Counted from the first letter of the stretch, positions 23,775 to 32,441 are shown. The stretch is DNA of 36,858 nucleotides from Bryobacteraceae bacterium (GCA_030041985.1 JASIAM010000342.1:1-36858), one strand, 5' to 3'. A program made the numbers and translations. The notes: generated by a model from the letters alone, not told the origin.

Positions 23775-24523
23775 TTGAAACCGGACTGCAGGATAAAGTC
23801 GTCATTGTCACCGGTGCGGCCGGCGGTATCGGACTGGTTACGGCACGCCGCTTCGCGCGGGAGGGTTGCCGCGTCGCTTCCTGGGACATACAGGCGGGCG
23901 AGCCGGAGCCCGGCGGCCTGTTTCAGCAGGTGGATGTGACCAATGCCGCTGCCGTCGAGGCTGCCGTTCAGGAGATCATAGGCCGGTGGGGCGGTATCCA
24001 CGTGCTCATCAACAACGCCGGCATTCTCCGCGACGCGCAACTCGTCAGGATCAAAGAAGGCGCAATCGCCGGCACCATGACGGACGAGCAATTTGACGGG
24101 GTCCTCGGCGTCAATCTCCGCGGTGTCTTTGTGGTCACGCGCGCGGTGGCTGCCCACATGATTTCTGCGGGAGGCGGCGTAATTCTGAATGCCTCGAGCG
24201 TTGTGGGCCTCTACGGCAACTTCGGCCAGACCAATTACGTGGCCAGCAAGGCCGGCATTATCGGGATGACACGCGTCTGGGCACGCGAACTGGGCAAGTT
24301 TCATATCCGCGTAAATGCGGTGGCGCCCGGTTTCATCGCCACCGAGATGGTGAACACCATGCCTGCGAAGATCTTGCAGACCATGCGCGACCACACCCCT
24401 TTGGGGCGCATGGGGCAGCCCGAGGACGTGGCCAACGCCTACCTATGGCTGGCATCCGATGCAGCCTCGTTCATCACCGGTGCCGTCCTCAGCGTGGATG
24501 GCGGGGTAGTGACGGGCACTTGA
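23771..24523 (+). CDS. Short-chain dehydrogenase/reductase, FabG-like
   Basis: This 250-residue classical SDR has the cofactor loop VTGAAGGIGLVT near the N-terminus, an acidic WDIQ after strand 2 that favours NAD(H) over NADP(H), and INNAGIL. The catalytic Ser is in LNASSVVG, with Tyr and Lys in NYVASKAG. APGFIATEM and the C-terminal ITGAVLSVDGGV are typical of 3-oxoacyl-ACP reductase-like members. Length is normal and complete. It overlaps the MmgE/PrpD gene by 4 bases, so it probably oxidises or reduces a substrate or product of that enzyme rather than serving fatty-acid synthesis; this is inference. Confidence 0.85.
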   Translation: MIETGLQDKVVIVTGAAGGIGLVTARRFAREGCRVASWDIQAGEPEPGGLFQQVDVTNAAAVEAAVQEIIGRWGGIHVLINNAGILRDAQLVRIKEGAIAGTMTDEQFDGVLGVNLRGVFVVTRAVAAHMISAGGGVILNASSVVGLYGNFGQTNYVASKAGIIGMTRVWARELGKFHIRVNAVAPGFIATEMVNTMPAKILQTMRDHTPLGRMGQPEDVANAYLWLASDAASFITGAVLSVDGGVVTGT

Positions 24524-24636
24524 ATCTAAGGTAATATTGCCAACCGCAATCCGCCCGTTTCGAGTTACAATACTTTAAGGTCTTAAAATCGGAGGTGGCC
24601 CGCGCCGTCGCGCCACGGCAAAAAGAGAGGGGAAAT

Positions 24637-25158
24637 ATGAGAACCGGCTGCCGAATCCTGCTGGTTGGCCATAGCGAATCGACCGGCCGGCTCGCGGCCC
24701 GGCTACACGCCGATGGCTACACGGTGGATACCGTAGATTCCTGTGAGGAAGCGCTAAACCTGGCTCGCTCCAGCCAGTACTGCATCTACTTCGTCGAGTC
24801 CGAAATCGTGGGGTCGAATGGCATCGATATCATTGCCGCGATCCGCGTCATGCAGCCGGACGCATCGGTGATTGTCCTGTCACGGGGAAAAGGCATGAGC
24901 GCGGAAGATTTCACTTCCCTGGCGCATACGGCCTTGAGCAACCCCCCGCTAGCAGCCGGCGTCATGAGCCTGGAAGCCATGGAGAGGCAATTAATCGGCA
25001 CCACGCTCCGGTATACTGGCGGCAATATCCGCGAATCCGCGCACCTGCTCGGCATCGACCGGTCCACGCTCTACGAGAAGATCCGGAAATACGGGATTCC
25101 CAGGATTAAACCGAAGCCCGCCAAGCCCGCTCCCGATAATTCAGTCGCGCCTGAATAG
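24637..25158 (+). CDS. Degenerate receiver domain with Fis-type DNA-binding tail
   Basis: This protein of about 173 residues starts at the ATG at 24637, preceded by GAGAGGGG; an upstream GTG at 24595 has its own GGAGG with no spacing. The N-terminal half resembles a response-regulator receiver, but the phospho-acceptor Asp is replaced by Glu (about position 54, FVESEIVGSNG), and the acidic pair after strand 1 is missing (LLVGHSES). The C-terminal part (about 107-150) is a Fis/NtrC-like helix-turn-helix: ERQLIGTTLRYTGGNI, RESAHLLGIDRSTLYEKI. Without a central AAA+ domain it would not activate sigma54. It likely binds DNA independently of phosphorylation. The adjoining genes show no clear target. 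Confidence 0.75.
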   Translation: MRTGCRILLVGHSESTGRLAARLHADGYTVDTVDSCEEALNLARSSQYCIYFVESEIVGSNGIDIIAAIRVMQPDASVIVLSRGKGMSAEDFTSLAHTALSNPPLAAGVMSLEAMERQLIGTTLRYTGGNIRESAHLLGIDRSTLYEKIRKYGIPRIKPKPAKPAPDNSVAPE

Positions 25159-25260
25159 GTACGCAGGCTGAAGCTACCGGAAGTTCCGCCCTTCCATCGC
25201 GGAAAGCTCTCCGCTACTTGCACCGCGTGCCTGCCTTACACTGGAATTTGTTGTAGGCCA

Positions 25261-26625
25261 ATGAGCGTGAGACATCTTGCGAAATTTCTGGTTTGGACCG
25301 GCATTCTCCCCCTTATGGCGGCTCCGGAGCCGCGGCCTTACACAGTCGAGAATTATGACGTCAGCATCCATCCGGACCTGGTGAAGCAGCGTTTGGATGG
25401 AGAAGTCAGCATTCGGTTTCATAGCCGGGTGGACGCCCCGATTTCCGCATTGGAGCTGGATGCCGGCAGTCTTGCGATTACGAGTGTTGCCGAAGGGCAA
25501 ACCAGGCAATATTACGAGCGAAAGGGCAGCACACTGGTGGTGGTGCTGACCAATCCGCTGCGTCCTGACGAACACCGCACCCTTACGGTACGGTATCAAG
25601 CCGGAGCGTCGCCCGGCCTGAAGTTCTTCAACGATCAGGCCTACGGTGTCGTTACCAGCGATTGGATGCCGTCGAGCGGCCGGCCCGGCGAGCGCGCGAC
25701 ATTGCACCTCGAAATTCACGCGCCGCAAAACGCCAAAGTCGCGGCCAGCGGTCACTTGGTGGACACGCGGGCGAGCGAGGGGCAAGCGATTACGGAATGG
25801 CAACTCGATTCCGCCACTGCGCCTGCCGGGTTCGGATTTGTGCTCGGCGCGTTTAGCGAAGGCACATCCGAAGCTGAGGGAGTGAAGCTGCGGGCCTTGG
25901 GCGCGAGCAGCGAGATTTTCGAACCCACGATAGCTGCGATAAAGTACTTCGCGCAGCAGACCGGGAAGCCCTATCCGGACGAACGCTATACACAGGTGTT
26001 TGTACATGGCGATGCTGTCCGCGCGATGGCGGGCGGTCTCAGCATTCTGCCGGAATCCAACGGGAAAGGAAGCGGCAAGGATGCGGACTCATTGTGGTAT
26101 CTCGCGAGCGAGCTGGCGCAGCAATGGTATGGCATTCGAATCGGCTTGAAGGACTGGCGGGACGTCTGGCTCAGCGAGGGTCTCTCCGCGTTTCTGGCCG
26201 ATGAATTCGTGGGGCAGCGGCTGGGCATGGCAGCTTTTGACAAGCAAATCGCCCATTCCCGGGAAACTTACAATCAGTTGCGCGCCCAGGACAAAGACCG
26301 GCCTCTTTCCTACGCGGATTGGACCACGCGCGAGGATGCGGGTGGCGAAATTCCCCTGCACAAAGGCGTTTGGTTCCTTTACCTGTTGCATGATCTTGTA
26401 GGAGACAGCGGGTTTTGGACAGGCTTGAAGTTCTACACGAACGCTGAATGGGGCCAGGCGGCGGCCAGTGAAGATCTGCAAAACGCGTTCCGCACCGTGG
26501 GCGGCCCCGGCCGGGCAATCAGTAAAAAGCGGCCGAAAACCCCCAAGGGAGCAATTCCCGAACGCCCGGAAACGGCTGTGGACAAGCTGTTCGATACCTG
26601 GGTCTACGGAGTTCTTCCCAAGTAA
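25261..26625 (+). CDS. M1-peptidase-like exported protein lacking the HEXXH zinc site
   Basis: The 454-residue protein has a short hydrophobic leader (about 5-20, ending LMAAPEP) and the beta-sandwich plus thermolysin-like arrangement of M1 aminopeptidases: YTVENYDVSIHPDL at the start, AMAGGLSILPES in place of the GAMEN exopeptidase motif, and WRDVWLSEGLSAFLADEF with the third zinc ligand Glu306. The zinc motif HELAHQW reads SELAQQW, so both histidines (283 and 287) are changed to Ser and Gln. Zinc binding and peptidase action are therefore unlikely, while the fold is kept. It may bind peptides or act as a scaffold outside the cytoplasm. A weak relation to TAF2-like inactive M1 proteins is conceivable. 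It is probably transcribed alone. Confidence 0.78.
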   Translation: MSVRHLAKFLVWTGILPLMAAPEPRPYTVENYDVSIHPDLVKQRLDGEVSIRFHSRVDAPISALELDAGSLAITSVAEGQTRQYYERKGSTLVVVLTNPLRPDEHRTLTVRYQAGASPGLKFFNDQAYGVVTSDWMPSSGRPGERATLHLEIHAPQNAKVAASGHLVDTRASEGQAITEWQLDSATAPAGFGFVLGAFSEGTSEAEGVKLRALGASSEIFEPTIAAIKYFAQQTGKPYPDERYTQVFVHGDAVRAMAGGLSILPESNGKGSGKDADSLWYLASELAQQWYGIRIGLKDWRDVWLSEGLSAFLADEFVGQRLGMAAFDKQIAHSRETYNQLRAQDKDRPLSYADWTTREDAGGEIPLHKGVWFLYLLHDLVGDSGFWTGLKFYTNAEWGQAAASEDLQNAFRTVGGPGRAISKKRPKTPKGAIPERPETAVDKLFDTWVYGVLPK

Positions 26626-26650
26626 GCCGCGGCACACCTAAAAAAACTGC

Positions 26651-26690
26651 TTGACCGAAATGCGAGACCATGCTACTTTTGCGGCATGGT
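26651..26690 (+). promoter_or_regulatory. Promoter and palindromic operator of the blaI-like gene
   Basis: TTGACC (26651-26656) and TACTTT (26674-26679) are separated by exactly 17 bases, a good sigma70-type promoter. The -10 element lies inside an inverted repeat: ACCATGC (26667-26673) and GCATGGT (26684-26690), 7-base perfect arms with a 10-base centre. A repressor on this site would block RNA polymerase. The regulator gene begins 22 bases downstream, so BlaI-type autorepression is the natural reading. Confidence 0.65.
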
Positions 26691-26711
26691 GCTGCTTTTA
26701 GAGCATCTCCT

Positions 26712-27101
26712 ATGGCCACGCGAAAACACGGAAGCCTGAGCCGCCGGGAGCGGCAGATTATGGACGTCCTGTACCGCCAGGGGCGCGCTACCGCAGGCGA
26801 GATACAGGCCGCTCTGCCGGATTCGCCCAGCTATTCAGCGGTGCGGGCGAAGCTGCGCGTGCTCGAAGAAAAGGGCCACGTACGCCATAAAGCGGAGGAC
26901 CTGCGCTACGTTTATGTGTCCACGGTTCCACGCGGCGTTGCGCGGCACTCGGCGCTCCGCCACCTGGTCGAGACCTTCTTCAATGGATCGGTAAAAGATG
27001 CCGTGGCCGCGTTGCTCGATGACTCAGCCGCCAGCATTTCGCGCGAGGACCTGGACCGTATCGCATTGCTGGTGGAACAAGCCCGGAAAGGGGGAACATA
27101 A
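26712..27101 (+). CDS. blaI-like: BlaI/MecI/CopY-family repressor
   Basis: The 129-residue protein starts at the ATG at 26712 (MATRKHGSLSRRE); a longer frame from 26670 lies on top of the operator. The winged helix is clear: LSRRERQIMDVLYRQ, RATAGEIQAALPD, SYSAVRAKLRVLEEKGHV, then a C-terminal dimerisation region. Family members repress their own operon and release DNA when cleaved after signalling by a BlaR1-type protein. The peptidase gene follows after one base, and a palindrome sits over the promoter upstream. A beta-lactamase gene is not present, so the target is not resistance in any obvious way. Confidence 0.85.
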   Translation: MATRKHGSLSRRERQIMDVLYRQGRATAGEIQAALPDSPSYSAVRAKLRVLEEKGHVRHKAEDLRYVYVSTVPRGVARHSALRHLVETFFNGSVKDAVAALLDDSAASISREDLDRIALLVEQARKGGT

Positions 27102-27102
27102 G

Positions 27103-28680
27103 ATGTTTGCGACCTGGATGGTGGATTGGATACTGCGTGCCACTTTGATTCTGGCAGCCGCGTGGGCCGCAGCGGCGGTTCTGCGAAAGCAGGCCGCGGC
27201 GCTGCGTCACCTGGTGTGGACTCTCGCGTTATTGGCATTGCTGCTCTTGCCTACGGCTTCGAATCTATTACCTCGATGGACTCCCGGTGTGCAACCTGTG
27301 CACGCAACCGTAGCGGTGGTTCAGTCGGTGAACTCCAGCGTTGGGGCTGTTTCCGGATCGCGGCTCGAATCAGTTCCGTGGTTGCTGCTGGTGTGGGGCT
27401 TGGGCTGTGCGTTGGTGATACTGCGTTGGACCCGCGGCGCTTTGCGCACGCACGCGCTCGTGCGGCGCACGGCGAGCGCCGCCTATGCGGCCGGCCCGCT
27501 GAACGCATTGCGCGCGCAAGCGGGGGTCGAAGGGCAAGTCCGCGTGCTCGAAAGTCCAGATACCGCGGTCGCATTGGTTTGGGGACTGCGGCGCCCGGCA
27601 GTGATTCTACCGCTCGAAGCCGCGGCGTGGGAACCGGAGCGCCTGCGGGCTGTGCTGGCGCACGAGTTGGCTCACGTGAAGCGCTGTGACCTCGGGACGC
27701 AACTGCTCGCCCAGCTTACTTGCGCGGTCTACTGGTTTCATCCGCTGGTATGGCTGGCATTTCACCGGTTGCGCGAGGAGCGTGAGCGCGCTTGTGACGA
27801 CGCTGCATTGTCACACGGCATTGCCGGCACCGAATACACGGGCTACCTCATTGACCTGGTGCGAACCTTGGCCGCACATCCGCCGGCGGACGCTCCGGCA
27901 ATGGGCGAAGCGCGCGACCTCGAATTGCGCGTGCGGGCCATTCTCGATCCCGCTCAGAGCCATCAGGCGGCGGGGCGCAGGCCGGCGCTGGCTATGACGC
28001 TCGTGGCTGCAGCGCTGGTGTTGGCCGTAGGTTCCTTCCGAGCTACCGCGCAGTCCACCAGCGCGCTCGCCGGGACGGTGGCAGACCCTAACGGCGCTCG
28101 CATCCCGCGCGCCCAAGTGACCGCGCGCAACCTCGAAACCGGCGCTGAGTTTACGAGCGCGGCGGGCCCCGTCGGCAATTATGCCTTCGTCACGCTGCCC
28201 GCCGGCAATTACACTCTGTCGGTTTCCGTGCCCGGCTTCGAAACCTACCAAGCTCCAGTGACTGTGGGTGCGGCGGGCGCAGCGCGTCTCGATGTGATGC
28301 TACACGTCGGCGGTTCGAATGAATCCATCACGATCACGGGTCAAGGGAGTCCCGCCGCGCTGGCGCCAAAGCCGGCGCCCGTGCGCATCAAGGTCGGCGG
28401 GAATGTTCAAGCGCCGAAGCCCCTGGTGACGCCAAGCCCGGCTTATCCGGCATCGCTCGAACAACAGGGTGTTTATGGCTCGGTCGTGCTGCGAGGGACC
28501 ATCAACTCCACAGGACAGGTGTTCAACCCGGAAGTGGTCAATTTGACCGAAGTGAACCCGGAGTTGGCCGCGCTCGCACTCCAAACGTTCCGCACCTGGA
28601 CGTACTCGCCGGCCCTGCTCGACGGGGAGCCGGTTTCGAGCGTCATCACCATCACGATGAATTTCCAGTTGGCGCCGTGA
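27103..28680 (+). CDS. BlaR1-like M56 peptidase with carboxypeptidase-regulatory and TonB C-terminal domains
   Basis: This protein of about 525 residues starts at the ATG at 27103, one base after the blaI-like stop. Membrane segments lie at about 8-26, 34-56 and 91-108. The M56 zinc motif HELAH at 187-191, with ERACDD downstream, is intact. After a fourth membrane helix (about 300-320) come a carboxypeptidase-regulatory domain (about 325-405: LAGTVADPNGARIPRAQV, GNYTLSV) and a TonB C-terminal domain (about 425-525: YPASLEQQGVYGSVVL, LQTFRTWTYSPALLDG). In BlaR1 an outer penicillin-binding sensor occupies the C-terminus; here it is replaced. M56 action would cleave the BlaI-like repressor. The signal sensed is unknown; the tail suggests the envelope or TonB-linked transport. 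Confidence 0.8.
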   Translation: MFATWMVDWILRATLILAAAWAAAAVLRKQAAALRHLVWTLALLALLLLPTASNLLPRWTPGVQPVHATVAVVQSVNSSVGAVSGSRLESVPWLLLVWGLGCALVILRWTRGALRTHALVRRTASAAYAAGPLNALRAQAGVEGQVRVLESPDTAVALVWGLRRPAVILPLEAAAWEPERLRAVLAHELAHVKRCDLGTQLLAQLTCAVYWFHPLVWLAFHRLREERERACDDAALSHGIAGTEYTGYLIDLVRTLAAHPPADAPAMGEARDLELRVRAILDPAQSHQAAGRRPALAMTLVAAALVLAVGSFRATAQSTSALAGTVADPNGARIPRAQVTARNLETGAEFTSAAGPVGNYAFVTLPAGNYTLSVSVPGFETYQAPVTVGAAGAARLDVMLHVGGSNESITITGQGSPAALAPKPAPVRIKVGGNVQAPKPLVTPSPAYPASLEQQGVYGSVVLRGTINSTGQVFNPEVVNLTEVNPELAALALQTFRTWTYSPALLDGEPVSSVITITMNFQLAP

Positions 28681-28704
28681 TGTCTCGCATACAATAGAAG
28701 GCGG

Positions 28705-29541
28705 ATGCGGCTTCAACGCGAAAAGGGTATCGCGCTAGCAGCCGCATTCATATGCCTGCTTGCCAGCGCCGCGTTAGCGCAGTTCGGCCGTTTCGGCGGC
28801 ATTGAAGAAGATGCGCCACGGCCGTCGTTTCCGCAAAACAGCGAGTTTCATTTCATAAGGGTGGAATACAATGATCTGCCCGAGTTCCATCGCGGTTTCG
28901 GATTCTCTTCGCGCAGGGCGCGTGGCCAAGGCTGGTGGATCGTGGACTGGCCCGATGCCGATGACCACTTTTCCCTGGGTATCAGCCGGCTCACGCGCGT
29001 TGAGACCGGTGACCCGCGCCACCTAGGCCTCATGGACGACCATCTTTTCGACTATCCCTGGATTTACGCCACCCAAACCGCCTGGTGGGACCTCAGCGAT
29101 GCTGAGATCGCGCGCCTGCGGGAATACCTGTTGCGCGGGGGGTTCCTGGTAACCGATGACTTCTGGGGTGAGGACTGGGAACTGTTTCGCCAGAGCATGG
29201 AGCGGCTGTTCCCCAATAAACCGATTACCGACGTTCCGGAATCCGCTGCGATGATGCATGTGGTCTATGACATCCGGGAGAAGGACCGCACCTGGATTCC
29301 CGGAACACGTCATCTTTATATCGGGCCCGGAGGACAAATCATCGTGCGCCAACCGCCGGGCACCACACCCGCCTGGCGGGCTATGCATGACGAACGGGAA
29401 CGCGTGATTGTCGCAATCAACTACAACACCGATGTAGGCGACGCGTGGGAGTACGCCGACTCGCCCTACTACCCCGAAGCCATGACCACACTGGCGTATC
29501 ACTACGGCATCAACTATGTGGTTTACTCGATGACGCACTGA
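28705..29541 (+). CDS. DUF4159 exported protein
   Basis: The 278-residue protein has a signal peptide (about 1-25, ending ALAQFGR) and the DUF4159 pattern: FIRVEYND, WWIVDWPDADDHF, LFDYPWIYATQTAWWDL, EYLLRGGFLVTDDFWG. DUF4159 is a flavodoxin- or glutamine-amidotransferase-like fold seen in large exported proteins of Acidobacteria and Planctomycetes; no enzymatic role is established. It follows the M56/TonB gene after 24 bases and may share its transcript, but a TACAAT at 28690 allows independent expression. The start is chosen by the ATG and adjacent AGAAGG. Confidence 0.75.
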   Translation: MRLQREKGIALAAAFICLLASAALAQFGRFGGIEEDAPRPSFPQNSEFHFIRVEYNDLPEFHRGFGFSSRRARGQGWWIVDWPDADDHFSLGISRLTRVETGDPRHLGLMDDHLFDYPWIYATQTAWWDLSDAEIARLREYLLRGGFLVTDDFWGEDWELFRQSMERLFPNKPITDVPESAAMMHVVYDIREKDRTWIPGTRHLYIGPGGQIIVRQPPGTTPAWRAMHDERERVIVAINYNTDVGDAWEYADSPYYPEAMTTLAYHYGINYVVYSMTH

Positions 29542-29562
29542 GGCGCGTTGCAACCGGACGTC

Positions 29563-30420
29563 TCAAGCCGCCGGCCGATGCGCGCGGAGGAACGAGTGAA
29601 TCTGGCGCACGGCCAGGGGAATTCGCTCTTTGGGTTCTTTCCACGGGAACAGGCTCACTTCGGCTTTTGGCGCGAGCATCGCACATTCCATTGCGACCGC
29701 ATAGGGGTGCGCGGGAACCTCGTCCGGCAAAATCAGGACCGGGTTTTGGCAATTGCGCACGAAATCGCGTGACACGGTGAAGACGAAATCGGGGTTGGTT
29801 TCGAACATCCTGACCGTGAATTGTTCGGCCGTCTGCATCGGGATCTCGGGCCGCTTGGCGGTGAGCGTCCCAGGCCAACTCTTCCAAAAATTGCCCGGAT
29901 ACTTAGGGTCGCGCATCTCCGGACGCCAGCCCACGGGCTGCGCCAGAACGGCCGCGGCAACACGATCGGGCGCCCGCTTCAAAAGGCTCCAGATGAAGGG
30001 ACCACCAATGCAGAAACCCATCACCACGAACTTATCGATGCCCAGATGGTCCATCAGCCCGAGTTGGTCGTCGGCGTAAGACTCCCAGGGCCGGCCGGCC
30101 TCGACTGGGCCGGTGGATTGGCCGCTCGGGGCATTGCGCAGGTCCGCCGTGATCGCGCGATACTCTTCCCGGAACTCTTCAATCGCGTTAAAAGGCGAGT
30201 TGCCAGTGAAGAAAGAAATGGTCGAGTTCAATCCGCCGCCCGGGAGCAGCATCAGCGGGAAGCCGGAACCAGCCTCCTCATAGTAGATGCGCACGGCGCC
30301 TCTCTCATAAAACTTCCCATTTCCCCGGTTGCCCGGCTGCTGAGCAAATATGTGTGGCGCGGCTTTAGTTGCCGCTACCACCGCGCCCGCTGACAATATC
30401 GTGCGCCTGGTGGAATCCAT
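29563..30420 (-). CDS. Tat-exported alpha/beta hydrolase with a cysteine nucleophile
   Basis: This 285-residue protein starts with the Tat leader DSTRRTILSAGAVVAA. The alpha/beta-hydrolase fold is seen in GSGFPLMLLPGGGLNS and the nucleophile elbow FVVMGFCIGGPF, where Cys137 replaces the usual Ser, as in dienelactone hydrolases (GxCxGG). VLILPDEVPAHP carries the acid residue. The final catalytic His is not obvious, since the stretch near the C-terminus reads VRQIHSFLRAH. The substrate is unknown. It is convergent with DUF4159 and lies downstream of the PQQ gene on the same strand, 62 bases apart. Confidence 0.75.
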   Translation of the reverse strand: MDSTRRTILSAGAVVAATKAAPHIFAQQPGNRGNGKFYERGAVRIYYEEAGSGFPLMLLPGGGLNSTISFFTGNSPFNAIEEFREEYRAITADLRNAPSGQSTGPVEAGRPWESYADDQLGLMDHLGIDKFVVMGFCIGGPFIWSLLKRAPDRVAAAVLAQPVGWRPEMRDPKYPGNFWKSWPGTLTAKRPEIPMQTAEQFTVRMFETNPDFVFTVSRDFVRNCQNPVLILPDEVPAHPYAVAMECAMLAPKAEVSLFPWKEPKERIPLAVRQIHSFLRAHRPAA

Positions 30421-30482
30421 GATCGGCGTCCTCCTCGTGGCAGGGATTCTAACACAGCTTCCTATCTTATCCTGACCATGCG

Positions 30483-32384
30483 TTATGGCAAGGAGTATGT
30501 GACTAACGTATCAGTGGCCACAATTGCGACATACTGTTTGCCATTTTTGCCCTGGTACGTGATGGGGTCGGCGTTGCCGCGCCGGTCGAGCTTTGTGACC
30601 CACAACTGTCTGCCGGTCTTTGCCTCGATGGCGCGGAAGCGGTTATCGTCAGTTGCGCCGACGAACAAAACTCCGCCCCCCGTGACCACGACGCCGGCCA
30701 GCGCGGGGCGTCCCGTATTCTGCTTTCCCTCGGGCAGTCCTTCCGTGATGCCTAAGGGAATCTGCCATGCGAAGTCTCCCATGGTGGTGTTTACGGCGGT
30801 AAGCCGTCCCCAAGGCGGCTTTTGGCATGGCCATGCTGCGCCTCCGATGCGGACATCAAAGTTGCCCCTGCCCGGCCCTGCGCCGTCGAGCGTAGTCCGG
30901 TCGTAGGGGATTGGCGAGCCTTCCGGCGTCTTCTCCATCCAGCCAAAAGCGCCGTCATCCTGCGTGACCACGAAGGCGAACCTGGAGTTCGGATCAAAGG
31001 CGACGCCGCCCCAGTTGGCTCCTCCCAAACCTCCCGGAAACACGAGCGCACTCTTCACGGGCGCGCCTTCCGGGCGGAAGGCCCACGGCGTGAATGGGCC
31101 GGCATTGTTTGCGCCGCCATTCTTCGCGAGCAAGTCCCGGCAGGCCTGCGCATGTTCGGCAGTTGTTTCCTCCGCCGTTACCAGCTCATCCGGGCGGAAG
31201 CTGTTGCGCGCGATGGGTGAAGGTTTCACTGGGAAAGGTTGCGTCGGAAACGCCAGTTCTCCCGGCACATCGCTTTTAGGAACAGGGCGTTCTTCGACAC
31301 CGAACACGGGTTGGCCGGTTTCGCGATTGAGAATATACATGTAACCGGACTTTGTAGTTATGGCGAGCGCCGGAATCGTAGTCCCACCGCGCACAATGTC
31401 GAATAACGCCGGTGGAGCGGGCGGATCGTGGTCCCACAGATCGTGATGAATGGTTTGGAAATGCCACTTGTACTTTCCGGTGGCGACATCCACGGCAACT
31501 ACGGAGTTCCCGTAGAGGTTCGCGCCCTTCCGGTCGCCGCCGTAGAAATCGCTTGCCGGGGAGGCCAGCGGCAGGTACACCAAGCCCCGCTGCGCGTCCA
31601 GGGTGAAATAAAACGGCCAGGCGTTGATGCCGGACCGGTTTTTCCAACTGTCGCCCTCCCAGGTATCGTGTCCCGGCTGGCCCGGCTGTGCTACCGAGCT
31701 GAACTCCCACAGCTTCGCTCCGGTGCGCGCGTCGAAAGCCCTCGCGTTTCCAGGCTCACCGATTGGTCCGGCGGGAGTGTTCGCGCCCACCACCACCACG
31801 TCTTTGTAAATCAGCGGAACCGAGTTGTAGGGCACCACCATATCCACTTCGCCTTCCTTGCCGAAACCCGGGTCGAGCTTGCCGGTGTTGGCGTCGAGTG
31901 AGATGAGCCTTCGTCCCGCGGTGAAGACGATGTGCGGTGGATGCGTGCTGTCTCCCGCCCAGTAAGCGACGCCGCGGCGCGAGGGCGCGCTGCCCGTGAC
32001 CACGTAGTCCCAGACCTCCTTTCCTGATTCAGGAGCTAATGCCACCACGTGGTTGCCCGCAGGCAGATACATTACGCCGTTCACGACAATCGGGGTGGCC
32101 TCAGAATTGGGGCCGCCACCGCCCCGGCCTCTGCCCCTACCAGCCGCCGGCGCCTGAGTTGGGAAGTGGTACGTCCACGCCAGAGTGAGACGGCTGGCGT
32201 TCTCAACGGTAATCTGCGAAAGCGGCGAATAGCCTGTACCGGACACATCGTGACGGTAGAGCGGCCAATCGCCGGTGTTGCCCGAACTTGGGGACACACT
32301 CTTCTCCTGGGAGCGGCCCGCCCGCGGGGAAACCAATGCCAGAACCCCAATCCCGGTAATCAAGCCAATCCAAGCGAAGCGCAT
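30483..32384 (-). CDS. Exported PQQ-dependent dehydrogenase (quinoprotein)
   Basis: This protein of about 633 residues starts at the ATG at 32384, with a TTGGAGG ribosome site 9 bases upstream; a frame extending to 32618 runs into the globin gene region. A signal peptide (GLITGIGVLALVSP, cut near AGRSQ) is followed by an eight-blade propeller: DWPLYRHDVSGTGYSPL, TLAWTYHF, ALAPESGKEVWDYV, KYKWHFQTIHHDLWDHD, GYMYILNRETGQPVF. PQQ enzymes oxidise alcohols, sugars or aldehydes in the periplasm and pass electrons to cytochromes. No cytochrome domain is fused, and a cytochrome partner is not seen in the window. The Gly/Arg-rich GRGRGRGGGGP insert near residue 90 is unusual. The substrate is unknown. 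Confidence 0.8.
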   Translation of the reverse strand: MRFAWIGLITGIGVLALVSPRAGRSQEKSVSPSSGNTGDWPLYRHDVSGTGYSPLSQITVENASRLTLAWTYHFPTQAPAAGRGRGRGGGGPNSEATPIVVNGVMYLPAGNHVVALAPESGKEVWDYVVTGSAPSRRGVAYWAGDSTHPPHIVFTAGRRLISLDANTGKLDPGFGKEGEVDMVVPYNSVPLIYKDVVVVGANTPAGPIGEPGNARAFDARTGAKLWEFSSVAQPGQPGHDTWEGDSWKNRSGINAWPFYFTLDAQRGLVYLPLASPASDFYGGDRKGANLYGNSVVAVDVATGKYKWHFQTIHHDLWDHDPPAPPALFDIVRGGTTIPALAITTKSGYMYILNRETGQPVFGVEERPVPKSDVPGELAFPTQPFPVKPSPIARNSFRPDELVTAEETTAEHAQACRDLLAKNGGANNAGPFTPWAFRPEGAPVKSALVFPGGLGGANWGGVAFDPNSRFAFVVTQDDGAFGWMEKTPEGSPIPYDRTTLDGAGPGRGNFDVRIGGAAWPCQKPPWGRLTAVNTTMGDFAWQIPLGITEGLPEGKQNTGRPALAGVVVTGGGVLFVGATDDNRFRAIEAKTGRQLWVTKLDRRGNADPITYQGKNGKQYVAIVATDTLVTYSLP

Positions 32385-32441
32385 GTGGCCGAACCTCCAA
32401 GAGAAAGATATGCGGAACCGAATCAGTATATCGTTGATGCA

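Noticed and set aside
25174-26007. 277-codon minus-strand frame
   Set aside because: It is antisense to the M1-like gene and shows no domain.
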